Positions 1 through 7,287 of a stretch of 24,604 bases of DNA are shown in pieces. The notes under the pieces are model-generated. The model did no database searches and was not told the DNA's origin. It saw nothing but the letters and a program-made list of their open reading frames with translations. The stretch spans positions 34,735 through 59,338 of the forward strand of contig DBQB01000010.1 of assembly GCA_002305685.1 (NCBI GenBank), in the 5' to 3' direction. Numbering within the stretch: the first letter of the stretch is position 1; the number at the start of each line of letters is the position of its first letter. This stretch comes from Ruminococcaceae bacterium UBA1405. GTDB lineage: Bacteria; Bacillota; Clostridia; Oscillospirales; Ruminococcaceae. The position numbers and the translations under genes are program-made.

Positions 1-30
1 CCGAATCCGGGTGGCGCCTCCAAACAGAAT

Positions 31-76
31 GAACGAGGTTCCATCCCCAGATGGAACCTCGTTCTTTATTTTTATA
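31..76 (+). terminator. Rho-independent terminator of a gene left of the window
   Basis: A perfect 14-bp stem (31-44 with 51-64, starting GAACGAGGTTCC) closes a six-base loop and is followed by a T-rich tail (TTTATTTTTATATTTT). No gene end is visible before it, so it most likely ends a plus-strand gene that lies outside the window. Confidence 0.85.
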
Positions 77-126
77 TTTTTGCGTAGCCGCCCCGCAGGG
101 GCAGCTGAGAAAGGCGGGGTGTTGCG

Positions 127-792
127 ATGGAATTTGTGTATGTGATTGCGCTTGCCCTGATTGGGGCAGGGCTGATCAAAGGGATTTCGGTGCTGCTTTT
201 GCGCCGTCCAAGCCCCAGAGGCCCTCTCTCCGAGGAAAAAAAGCAGCAGCTTTGCCGTTTGACCACCCAGCTGGCCAGGAAATCCATCGCGGAGAATTTC
301 CGCGACAAGCTCAAGGATATTGAGATTTTGGAGTTGGGTGCGTTTGGGGCAAACATTCTGCACGCCTCCCTTTCGGGTGCGGCGGACCCTATTTCCTCTC
401 CGTCCCCGGAAGGGGAGAAGCCCGGCGAGCCGTGCGCCCAAAGCGAGAAACCCGTTACCGTGGAGCCGGGGGATGATGTGGCGCTCACCCTGCGCTGGCG
501 CAATACCGGGGAAAAAACCATCCGGCAGGCCGTATTTGCGGTGGCCTTTCTCTCCCCTTCCGGGGAAGCGCTGGTTCCCGACGCGCTGGAGCGGGACCCC
601 TGGATGTTGCCGTTTGGCTGCGCAGCGGCCGCCCGTTTTACCGGTACCTTTCCCTATGGCCAGGGACGACAGCAAAAGGATATGAAAAATGCGTTTTTGC
701 TGTTTCATGGTCCTGTGGATACGGCGGTGATTCTGGGAATACGGCTGCTGTTTGAGGACGGGACCGAGTTTACCCAGAGTGTGCTGGACTGA
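127..792 (+). CDS. Membrane-anchored protein of unknown function with a possible Ig-like beta domain
   Basis: I do not recognise this 221-residue protein. Residues 3-25 form one hydrophobic helix, which could be an uncleaved signal anchor. A charged, probably helical stretch follows (about 35-75, rich in K, R and E), then a Pro/Ser/Glu linker (about 86-110). The C-terminal half (about 112-221) alternates hydrophobic and polar residues and contains VEPGDDVALTLRWRNTGEKT, a pattern seen in small immunoglobulin-like or Fn3-like domains. The start is the ATG after the purine-rich AAGGCGGGG. It stands alone between two terminators (31-76 and 857-901). The reading frame is real by codon pattern and length; its role is unknown. 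Confidence 0.7.
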   Translation: MEFVYVIALALIGAGLIKGISVLLLRRPSPRGPLSEEKKQQLCRLTTQLARKSIAENFRDKLKDIEILELGAFGANILHASLSGAADPISSPSPEGEKPGEPCAQSEKPVTVEPGDDVALTLRWRNTGEKTIRQAVFAVAFLSPSGEALVPDALERDPWMLPFGCAAAARFTGTFPYGQGRQQKDMKNAFLLFHGPVDTAVILGIRLLFEDGTEFTQSVLD

Positions 793-856
793 TCTGTCCG
801 CGTGGTAGGTTTGATGGATCGGTGCGCATATCCTTACAATATCAACGATACAAAAC

Positions 857-901
857 AAAAGCTCCTTTTCCTGCCCATCCAGGCGGGAGAAGGAGCTTTT
901 T
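857..901. terminator. Bidirectional Rho-independent terminator
   Basis: The arms AAAAGCTCCTT (857-867) and AAGGAGCTTTT (890-900) pair perfectly, and the stem extends inward with G-U pairs to CTGCC/GGCGG. Each strand has A's before and T's after the stem. It can therefore serve both the plus-strand gene ending at 792 and the minus-strand gene ending at 951. Confidence 0.85.
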
Positions 902-950
902 CAGCGGAAAAACCGCCGTGCCGTTTGGGGAAAATGGCAGACAATCCGGC

Positions 951-1280
951 TTATGGACGCCGGGAGGGTTTCTGCCGGGATATATAACGTTTTTTCCAAA
1001 GGATCGCGAGATACCAGATTCCCCAGCCGACGCCGCATCCCAGCAGCAACCAGCCGAAGTAGAGGGCCAATAGCAGATGGCCCAGACTGTCCCAGCCCGG
1101 TGTGACGGCGGCCAACAGGCTCCAAGCAATGGCTGAGATGCAGCACAGCAAAGCTGGCAGCAGGCGAATCCAGAGACGTTGGGCCTTCCCGCAAAGCAAC
1201 AGCTGAAAAACAACCAGTAAGCCCCACAGGATTCCCATCAGCGCCGTGACAGGGACCTTACCAATCCAGATATCCCACAT
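951..1280 (-). CDS. Small integral membrane protein, unknown function
   Basis: This 109-residue protein is almost entirely hydrophobic. I count about three transmembrane helices: roughly residues 9-30 (VTALMGILWGLLVVFQLLL), 37-60 and 66-95, the last rich in Gly, Trp and Leu. It ends in a basic tail (WKKRYISRQKPSRRP), which predicts a cytoplasmic C-terminus. The start is well supported by GAGGTGATTTT directly before the ATG on the minus strand. Two other minus-strand frames over the same bases lack such a site and were left out. No family is recognised. The gene is monocistronic and ends at the shared terminator at 857-901. Confidence 0.65.
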   Translation of the reverse strand: MWDIWIGKVPVTALMGILWGLLVVFQLLLCGKAQRLWIRLLPALLCCISAIAWSLLAAVTPGWDSLGHLLLALYFGWLLLGCGVGWGIWYLAILWKKRYISRQKPSRRP

Positions 1281-1377
1281 AAAATCACCTCTTCAGGATG
1301 GCAGAGTATTGTCTGCTTTCATAATTTTGCAAAGGTTTCGCGAAAGTACAGATAAAATGGGGCGGAGCGTATACCGC

Positions 1378-1764
1378 TCATTTGACCGCTGCAAAACCGG
1401 CCGCCTCCTCAAGCCAGCCCATCACCTCCGCATCGATGTCCTCGATGCAGCAGAGAAACATATGATGGGTGAAGCGCCGGGGATAGGGTTCTGTAACCGC
1501 CTCAACCCGGGGAGAATCCAGTCTGCGGTTTAGCCCAAAGGTAAGCACAATATAATTTTCTGGACAGTCCTTCTTTTTTCGCAGCCGCAGAAAAGAGACG
1601 CAGGCAAAAAGATGACGGCGATAGAAGGATATTTGGCTTTTTTGTACCCGGACGGCGACGCCGTCTATCCGCTGTAAAATCTGTTTTTCCAGCGCTTTAT
1701 ACAGCGGCAGAGCCTTAGGGTGTGCCTGAAAAAAGAACAGAAGATCGCTTTGCATGGCTTTCAT
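1378..1764 (-). CDS. DUF5655 domain protein
   Basis: This 128-residue protein matches from memory the DUF5655 family, small proteins of unknown function. The family look is seen in FFFQAHPKALPLYKALEKQI at the N-terminus, SQISFYRRHLFACVSFL in the middle, and EAVTEPYPRRFTHHMFLCC followed by a helix with GWLEEA near the C-terminus. Length is normal for the family. The first ATG overlaps the stop of the EcsC-like gene (ATGA at 1761-1764), which implies translational coupling. A second ATG three codons on (1755) has GAAGG at a better distance (9 bases), so the true start may be there. It is the last gene of a three-gene minus-strand cluster. The function is not known. Confidence 0.8.
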   Translation of the reverse strand: MKAMQSDLLFFFQAHPKALPLYKALEKQILQRIDGVAVRVQKSQISFYRRHLFACVSFLRLRKKKDCPENYIVLTFGLNRRLDSPRVEAVTEPYPRRFTHHMFLCCIEDIDAEVMGWLEEAAGFAAVK

Positions 1765-2600
1765 CCTTCGTTCGTTGTGTCGGTTTGGGGATTTGCGGTT
1801 TCAAACCCATGGTTTTGACGGTACCGGAGCAAAAAGCGCTTGCGGTATTTGAGATTGGCATACTGGGAAATCTGGTTCATATACAGCATATCGTACGCGC
1901 CTCCCACCGCTCCCACCAACGGAATCCCCTGCAAAAACTTGAGGTACAGCAGTTCTTTGGAAAACTGCGCGCTGGTGCGTGCAATCTGCTGTTTGGAACA
2001 ATATCCTTCGGGTAACCTGGGATGACGAAGAAAGGCTTCTATTTTTTCATCGGTTTGCCGCAGGGATTCCCCGTAAGATACTGCGCCTTCCAGTAGTAGC
2101 AGGATGAAATACCGTTCCTCAGGGTCGGTATAGGAAAACCCATAGCGCACGGCAATTTCGTAGATACATTTGAGGGCTATGGCGGTAAAGACAGGAATAT
2201 CGGGAATTCCAATGCCCAGCGCGCCCATCCCTATGCCGGATAACCCGGAAAGGGCGGTGTTTTGCCTTCCGGTGGCCTGGGCTTTTTTGGAGAAGACCGA
2301 CAGCGAACGGCGGTTTGCGTGGATTTCATCCGCGTAACGGTTGATGAGGTACTCTTTTTCCAGCCGATCTTTGGGATAGGTTTTTTCAATCATTCCGGTA
2401 CCTTTCTCAAAAACCAGGGCAAAGGCCTTCTCAAACGCCAGTTCCAGAGTTTGCTGGAGTTTTGGCGGTACCTTTTGCTCCAGCATTCGATTCAGAGCCG
2501 GCTCCTTTTTCTGCTGCCGTTTGTGTAAAAAGTGCTGCTCCTTTCTGCACAGATCCTCCCATTCTCTCTCAAAAGGCGTTTTTTTCTTGCGCGTATACAT
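1761..2600 (-). CDS. EcsC family protein
   Basis: This 279-residue protein resembles the EcsC family, named for the third gene of the Bacillus ecs operon (EcsA and EcsB form an ABC transporter); the biochemical role of EcsC is unclear. Residues 1-100 are charged and helical. The core is a glycine-rich hydrophobic segment (about 115-153) with GIGMGALGIGIPDIPVFTAI, followed by a second hydrophobic patch (163-176) and a third (about 225-245, GIPLVGAVGGAYDMLY). The protein may associate with the membrane. AAAGG lies about 10 bases before the ATG. No EcsA or EcsB homologue is nearby. The stop overlaps the start of the DUF5655 gene, so the two are probably co-translated. Confidence 0.85.
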   Translation of the reverse strand: MYTRKKKTPFEREWEDLCRKEQHFLHKRQQKKEPALNRMLEQKVPPKLQQTLELAFEKAFALVFEKGTGMIEKTYPKDRLEKEYLINRYADEIHANRRSLSVFSKKAQATGRQNTALSGLSGIGMGALGIGIPDIPVFTAIALKCIYEIAVRYGFSYTDPEERYFILLLLEGAVSYGESLRQTDEKIEAFLRHPRLPEGYCSKQQIARTSAQFSKELLYLKFLQGIPLVGAVGGAYDMLYMNQISQYANLKYRKRFLLRYRQNHGFETANPQTDTTNEG

Positions 2601-2657
2601 TATTTCTCAACCTTTCCTCTGCCGGTGCCTGTGAAGTGCGACTGTGTCTGAGAGGGA

Positions 2658-3028
2658 TTATCCGTTATTGTCTTGGGACGGTGTCCGCAGGATTTTTTCC
2701 AAAGCTTTTCCCTTGGCCAGCTCGTCGATCAGCTTATCCAGATAGCGTATCTCCTGCATCAGCGGCTGTGAGATATTCTCCACCCGCACGCCACAGATAG
2801 TCCCTTTGATTTGTTTTCTGGCCGGGTTTAACTGGGGGCTTTTTCAAAAAACTGCCGGTAGGTACGCTCAGTAGCGGCCAGCGCTTCCAGCTGCTGGGGA
2901 GAATATCCCGTCAGCCAGCCGATCACCTCGTTTACCTCCTGGACGGTCCTGCCTTTGCGCACCGCCTTATTTACCAGCAGCGGATATATTTTTCCAAAAG
3001 GCATCTGGTAAACCTTTTCGTTTTCCAT
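2658..3028 (-). pseudogene. DUF2200 protein, interrupted by a one-base frameshift
   Basis: The N-terminal part reads MENEKVYQMPFGKIYPLLVN, then KGRTVQEVNEVIGWLTGYS, both hallmarks of DUF2200, a small family of unknown function. The frame stops at 2828 just after FFEKAPS. The remaining family sequence continues at once in another frame on the same strand (IKGTICGVRVENISQPLMQE, then RYLDKLIDELAKGKALEKIL) and ends with TAA at 2658-2660. Adding one C to the minus-strand run of five C (2834-2838) restores one open frame of about 123 residues, normal for the family. GGAGG five bases before the ATG at 3028 sets the start; the frame upstream to 3082 is probably not translated. It is either a sequencing or assembly error, a recent mutation, or a switchable run. 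Confidence 0.85.
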
Positions 3029-3046
3029 GGCTTCCTCCATTTCCTG

Positions 3047-3074
3047 CGGCTGTCCACAGGGTGTGGGGCAGCCG
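3047..3074 (-). other. Hairpin just upstream of the DUF2200 gene
   Basis: CGGCTG (3047-3052) pairs with CAGCCG (3069-3074), and inside it CCACA pairs with TGTGG. On the minus strand it lies between the GH3 terminator and the DUF2200 ribosome binding site. There is no T tail, so it could be a processing or stabilising structure. Its function is unknown. Confidence 0.45.
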
Positions 3075-3077
3075 TAA

Positions 3078-3116
3078 AACAAGTGATGGGCGGCAGGATT
3101 CTAGCCGCCGCCCATC
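3078..3116 (-). terminator. Terminator of the GH3 gene
   Basis: On the minus strand GATGGGCGGC (3107-3116) pairs perfectly with GCCGCCCATC (3085-3094), 28 bases after the GH3 stop, followed by a modest T tail (ACTTGTTTT). The weak tail may allow read-through into the DUF2200-EcsC-DUF5655 cluster, for which I see no clear promoter. Confidence 0.65.
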
Positions 3117-3143
3117 GGGTATCGGGGATATTCAAAAGGACCG

Positions 3144-5288
3144 TTACAGGGAAATGTCCTGCTGCAACGGCGCTTGGCCGGTGAGGGCAACGCTGCGGGC
3201 ATCGGGCTGGCTCAGTCCCACATAGATGCGAAAAGCGTGGCTGTCCAGCTTTCTGGAGCCGTCCTCATCCACTACCTGGAAAGCGGCAGGGGAGAGGGTG
3301 AGGGAGACGGTACGCTTTTCTCCCGCTCTGAGGGAAATTCTGGTGAAGGCGCAAAGGCTATGGTTTGCCACCGCCAGAGGGGACTGAAGGTCCTTGATGT
3401 AGACCTGTACCACCTCGTCGGTGTCCCTGCCTCCATCGTTGCAGGCGCTCACCGAAAGGGTGAGGGGATTTCCCGCCACAGCCTTTTCCAGCTGTAGGTC
3501 GGAGAGGGTCACATGGCTGTAGCTCAGACCGTAGCCAAAGGGATAGAGGGGTTCTCCCTGGAAATACCGGTAGGTACGGTTGTGCATCGAGTAGTCGCAA
3601 AAGTCCGGAAGATCCTCCACCGAGCGGTAGAAGGTGACCGGCAGCTTTCCGGAGAGGGAAACCTCTCCAAAGAGGATTCTGGCGATGGATTTTCCGCCCC
3701 GCCCTCCAGGATACCAGGTTTGGAGGATGGCGTTGCAGTGCTGATCGGCCAAACGCAGATCCATAGCGCTGCCGGTGCTCATCAGCAGCACCACCGGTTT
3801 TCCTACGGCGGTTACCGCTTCCAGCAGCTTTTGCTGGCTGGGCGGCAGGCTCAGATCCCGTTTGTCTCCTGAGTCGAAGATCTTTTCGGTGTCCCGCTGC
3901 TCTCCTTCCAGCGTTTCGTCCAACCCGAGACAGAGGATGACCACATCGCTGCGTTTTGCCATAATCACCGCCTCAGAGATGCGGTCGTCGGGCAGCGCAA
4001 GGCGCTCCACCCGATCGTCGGCGAGCGCTGCGCCCTCCGAGTAATAGACCCGTACATCCTCTCCCAGATAGTCCTGAATCCCTTCCAGCGGGGTGATATA
4101 CCGGTCGGCGGTGCCGTGATAGTTGCCCATCAGCGCTACCCGGCTGTCAGCGTTGGGACCGATGACCGCCACCGTTTTGAGTTTTTCCTTGCACAATGGC
4201 AAAATGCCGTCGTTTTTGAGCAGAACCATGCTCTCATCTGCCGCTTTTTGGGCCACCGCCAGATGTTCCTTGCAGGCAACCACTTCATAGGGAACCTGAT
4301 TGTATCCGCAATCCTGGTCAAACAGCCCCAGCTTAAACCGGGTGGTCATGGCGTGCACCGCGGCCTGGGTGATCTCCTCCTCGGTCACCAGCCCTCTTTC
4401 ATAGGCGGAGAGGATGTAGAGATAGGTGCTGCCGCAGTTGATATCGCATCCCATCTTCAGCGCCAGGGCTGCGGACTGCTCCATATCGGCGGTGACGTGA
4501 TGATAGGTGTGGAAATCCTTCAGCGCCCAGCAATCGGACACCACATGGCCCTTAAAGTTCCATTTTCCCCGAAGGATCTGACGCAGCAGCAGATTGCTGC
4601 CGCAGCAGGGTTCGTCGTTGGTGCGGTTGTAGGCGCCCATCACCGCTTCCACCCCTGCCTCGGTCACCAGTGCCTCAAAGGCGGGCAGATAGGTTTCCCA
4701 AAGGTCCTTGTCGCTGACCACCGCGTTAAACTCGTGGCGAAGCCGTTCCGGCCCCGAGTGTACCGCAAAGTGTTTGGCACAGGCTGCCGCCTGCATATAA
4801 CCCTTGTCGTCGGTTTGCTGCAAGCCCTCCACAAACTGTACGCCCAGCTGTGCGGTGAGATACGGGTCCTCGCCGTAGGTCTCATGTCCCCGGCCCCAGC
4901 GGGGGTCCCGGAAGATGTTGATGTTGGGAGACCAGAAGGTAAGACCCTTATAGATATCCCGGTCCCCCTCCTGTGCGCTGGCGTTGTATTTGGCGCGGCC
5001 TTCCTGGGAAATCACACCGCCGATTTCCCGCATCAGCGGCGCGTCGAACATGGCGGCCATTCCGATGGCCTGGGGAAAGGTGGTGGCGGTACCGGCCCGG
5101 GCGACCCCGTGAAGGGCTTCGTTCCACCAGTTGTAGGCGGGAATCCCCAAACGTTCCACCGGGGGCGCGTCAAATCGCAGTTGGGAGGCGCGTTCTTCCA
5201 GAGTCATGCGGGAGACAAGATCTTTGGCTCTCTCCTCAAAAGGGAGGGAAGGGTCCTGATAGGGTTTGAGTGGTGTCATCTGCGTCAT
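3144..5288 (-). CDS. Glycoside hydrolase family 3, beta-xylosidase/beta-glucosidase type
   Basis: This is a 714-residue GH3 enzyme that releases terminal beta-linked sugars, probably xylose or glucose, from oligosaccharides. The N-terminal barrel shows NWWNEALHGVAR (53-64), FRDPRWGRGHETYGEDP (126-142), KHFAVHSGPE (172-181) and the nucleophile motif VVSDCWALKDF, with Asp at about 252. The C-terminal alpha/beta domain carries ESMVLLKNDGILPL (352-365), VIGPNAD (375-381) and EGEQRD (461-466), which probably supplies the acid/base glutamate. A terminal Fn3-like domain follows (about 620-690). There is no signal peptide, so it should be cytoplasmic and act on imported oligosaccharides. The substrate cannot be fixed from sequence, though NWWNEALHG and SDCWA favour the xylosidase-like branch. 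A second ATG at 5279 has AAAGG at better spacing and could be the true start. Confidence 0.93.
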   Translation of the reverse strand: MTQMTPLKPYQDPSLPFEERAKDLVSRMTLEERASQLRFDAPPVERLGIPAYNWWNEALHGVARAGTATTFPQAIGMAAMFDAPLMREIGGVISQEGRAKYNASAQEGDRDIYKGLTFWSPNINIFRDPRWGRGHETYGEDPYLTAQLGVQFVEGLQQTDDKGYMQAAACAKHFAVHSGPERLRHEFNAVVSDKDLWETYLPAFEALVTEAGVEAVMGAYNRTNDEPCCGSNLLLRQILRGKWNFKGHVVSDCWALKDFHTYHHVTADMEQSAALALKMGCDINCGSTYLYILSAYERGLVTEEEITQAAVHAMTTRFKLGLFDQDCGYNQVPYEVVACKEHLAVAQKAADESMVLLKNDGILPLCKEKLKTVAVIGPNADSRVALMGNYHGTADRYITPLEGIQDYLGEDVRVYYSEGAALADDRVERLALPDDRISEAVIMAKRSDVVILCLGLDETLEGEQRDTEKIFDSGDKRDLSLPPSQQKLLEAVTAVGKPVVLLMSTGSAMDLRLADQHCNAILQTWYPGGRGGKSIARILFGEVSLSGKLPVTFYRSVEDLPDFCDYSMHNRTYRYFQGEPLYPFGYGLSYSHVTLSDLQLEKAVAGNPLTLSVSACNDGGRDTDEVVQVYIKDLQSPLAVANHSLCAFTRISLRAGEKRTVSLTLSPAAFQVVDEDGSRKLDSHAFRIYVGLSQPDARSVALTGQAPLQQDISL

Positions 5289-5396
5289 CCTTTCTGTATA
5301 TGGTCTCGCAATTTACCTATATAGTACATGATTTTGGCTCAAAAAGATAGATGCCTTGTGAAATATTACAAATCTCTTTTGGTGCAGCGGAAAAGA

Positions 5397-5405
5397 TGCT
5401 ATAAT
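5397..5405 (+). promoter_or_regulatory. Extended -10 promoter of the amidohydrolase gene
   Basis: TGCTATAAT combines a perfect TATAAT (5400-5405) with the TG of an extended -10 element. No good -35 box is present (TTTTGG at 5377-5382 is the best at 17-base spacing), as is common for extended -10 promoters. It lies 54 bases before the start codon, in the 170-base divergent gap shared with the GH3 gene. Confidence 0.65.
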
Positions 5406-5458
5406 GCTACTGACAACGGCCGTGACATACGGTATCCGAAAGTTTTAGGAGGACGGTC

Positions 5459-7090
5459 ATGAAAACTTTGTTTGTCCATGGAACCATTTATCCCCTCACC
5501 GAGCAGGGCGTCCGTTACAGTGCGATGGCTGTGGAGGGGGAGAAAATTGCCGCGCTGGGGTCTGACGACGAAATTTTGGCATTACAGGACGGCAATAGCC
5601 GTATCATCGATTTGCAGGGAAAAACGGTGTTGCCCGGCTTTAACGACAGCCATATGCATCTGTTGGGCTATGCCGCTTTCTCTGAGAATATCAATCTTGC
5701 TGGCGCCACCTCGGTGGAGGAGATCTGCCAGCGGATTGAGCGTTACCGGGAGCAGAATCAGATACCCAAAGGGCAGTGGATTGTGGGCCGGGGATGGAAT
5801 CAGGATTACTTTGTGCGCCCGGAGTTTCCCACCAAAGATCAGCTGGACCGGGTCTGTCCGGACCATCCAGTGATGATGACCCGCGCCTGTGGACACGCAA
5901 TGGTCTGCAACTCCAAGGCACTGGAGCTTTCCGGCGTCACGGCGAAAACCCCTCAGGTGGAAGGGGGCCTTTTTGAAATCGGCGAAGACGGAACCCCCAA
6001 CGGGGTGTTCCGGGAGGCGGCTATGGAACTGATCTCCTCCCATATTCCGGCCCCCACGGTGGAACAACTCAAACGCCGGATTCTCTTTGCCCAGCAGCGG
6101 CTGTTTGAGAGCGGAATCACCTCGGTACAGACCGACGATTTTGGCAGCGCCGGTTCTCCCAAACAATATGAAAAGGTGCTGGAAGCCTACCGGCAGCTGG
6201 AACAGGAAGGACTTTTGAAGCTGCGGGTCTGCGAGCAGTGCAATCTATCCCAGGAAAAGTATCTGCGGGACTTTCTTTCCAAGGGATATCATCTACATCG
6301 GGGCGGCGGACGTTTTCGTCTGGGGCCGCTGAAAATTTTGGCGGACGGCTCGCTGGGCGCCCGCACAGCGCTGCTGCGCCAGCCCTATGCCGATGACCCC
6401 ACCACCCGCGGCATTGCCTACTATACCCCCGATGAGTTGGAATCCTACATCGCTTTGGCCCATGAAAACGGGATGCAGGTCATTGTCCACTGTATCGGGG
6501 ACGGGATGATGGAACAGACGATGGACATTTTGGAAAGGGTAACCCAAAGGATGCCCCGGGAGGACTGCCGTCACGGTATTGTCCATTGCCAGATTACGGA
6601 TCTACCGCTATTGCGCCGATTTGCCCGCCAACAGCTTCTGGCGTATATTCAGCCGATTTTTCTGCATTACGATCTGCATATTGTGGAGCAGCGGGTGGGC
6701 AAATCGCTGGCCGCCACCAGCTATAACTGGAAAACGCTGGTGGAATCGGGGGTTCACTGTTCCATCGGTTCTGATTGCCCGGTGGAATCCTTTGCGCCGC
6801 TGCCCAATCTTTATTGTGCGGTTACCCGTCAGGATTTGGAGGGGTACCCCGCCCAGGGCTTTTATCCCCAGCAGCGATTGAGCGTGTGGGAAGCGTTTCG
6901 GTGCTTTACGGCGGAGGGCGCCTACGCTACCTTTGAGGAGAAGGAGAAAGGGCTGCTGCTCCCTGGCATGGCGGCGGATCTGGTAATGCTTTCTGACGAT
7001 CCCTTCCGGTGTGATCGTGATCCCCGGCAAATCAAGGAGATTTCGGTGGAGATGACGGTATGCGCTGGGGAGCTGGTATATCAGCGGTGA
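5459..7090 (+). CDS. YtcJ-type amidohydrolase (Amidohydro_3 family)
   Basis: This is a 543-residue metal-dependent hydrolase of the amidohydrolase superfamily, YtcJ-like branch, whose members cleave amide or related bonds; the substrate is unknown. An N-terminal beta-sandwich (TLFVHGTIYPL, then GKTVLPGFNDSHMHLLG) leads to the metal-binding HxH at residues 65-67. Later family features are VGRGWNQDYF, LADGSLGARTA, HCIGDG, the HGIVHCQ strand, and GSDCPVESFAPLPNLYCAVT, the usual YtcJ C-terminal signature. The closing MAADLVMLSDDPF is the return to the beta-sandwich. There is no signal peptide, so it is cytoplasmic. The start is set by TAGGAGGACGGTC before the ATG. It is divergent from the GH3 gene and has its own promoter. 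No neighbour hints at a substrate. Confidence 0.92.
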   Translation: MKTLFVHGTIYPLTEQGVRYSAMAVEGEKIAALGSDDEILALQDGNSRIIDLQGKTVLPGFNDSHMHLLGYAAFSENINLAGATSVEEICQRIERYREQNQIPKGQWIVGRGWNQDYFVRPEFPTKDQLDRVCPDHPVMMTRACGHAMVCNSKALELSGVTAKTPQVEGGLFEIGEDGTPNGVFREAAMELISSHIPAPTVEQLKRRILFAQQRLFESGITSVQTDDFGSAGSPKQYEKVLEAYRQLEQEGLLKLRVCEQCNLSQEKYLRDFLSKGYHLHRGGGRFRLGPLKILADGSLGARTALLRQPYADDPTTRGIAYYTPDELESYIALAHENGMQVIVHCIGDGMMEQTMDILERVTQRMPREDCRHGIVHCQITDLPLLRRFARQQLLAYIQPIFLHYDLHIVEQRVGKSLAATSYNWKTLVESGVHCSIGSDCPVESFAPLPNLYCAVTRQDLEGYPAQGFYPQQRLSVWEAFRCFTAEGAYATFEEKEKGLLLPGMAADLVMLSDDPFRCDRDPRQIKEISVEMTVCAGELVYQR

Positions 7091-7154
7091 AGAGGCGTTC
7101 CGCGTGGTTGTGAATCTATAAATGATTGTTATCTTATATATAAGAAGGATTCAT

Positions 7155-7183
7155 TTTACTTATATCGGAAGATCGGCTATAAT
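7155..7183 (+). promoter_or_regulatory. purA promoter
   Basis: TTTACT (7155-7160) and a perfect TATAAT (7178-7183) are separated by exactly 17 bases. Transcription should begin near 7190, giving a leader of about 100 bases. The surrounding sequence is AT-rich. Confidence 0.75.
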
Positions 7184-7199
7184 GATATATGTGTTGTTA

Positions 7200-7219
7200 G
7201 GCGCCGCCGCTGCGGCGCC
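7200..7219 (+). other. GC-rich hairpin at the 5' end of the purA leader
   Basis: GGCGCCGC (7200-7207) and GCGGCGCC (7212-7219) form a perfect 8-bp all-GC stem around a CGCT loop. It begins about 10 bases after the predicted start of transcription. No strong T tail follows (ATCTGCCTTTT), so a stabilising or regulatory 5' hairpin is likelier than a terminator. Confidence 0.6.
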
Positions 7220-7287
7220 ATCTGCCTTTTCAAACCGGGGATTGGCAGTGCAGGATTCCGGTATCATTTTGAAATGAGGGCTGTAAT

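Noticed and set aside
4116..5324. Plus-strand open frame of 402 codons inside the GH3 gene
   Set aside because: Antisense shadow of a well-supported GH3 enzyme; no family resemblance and no ribosome binding site.
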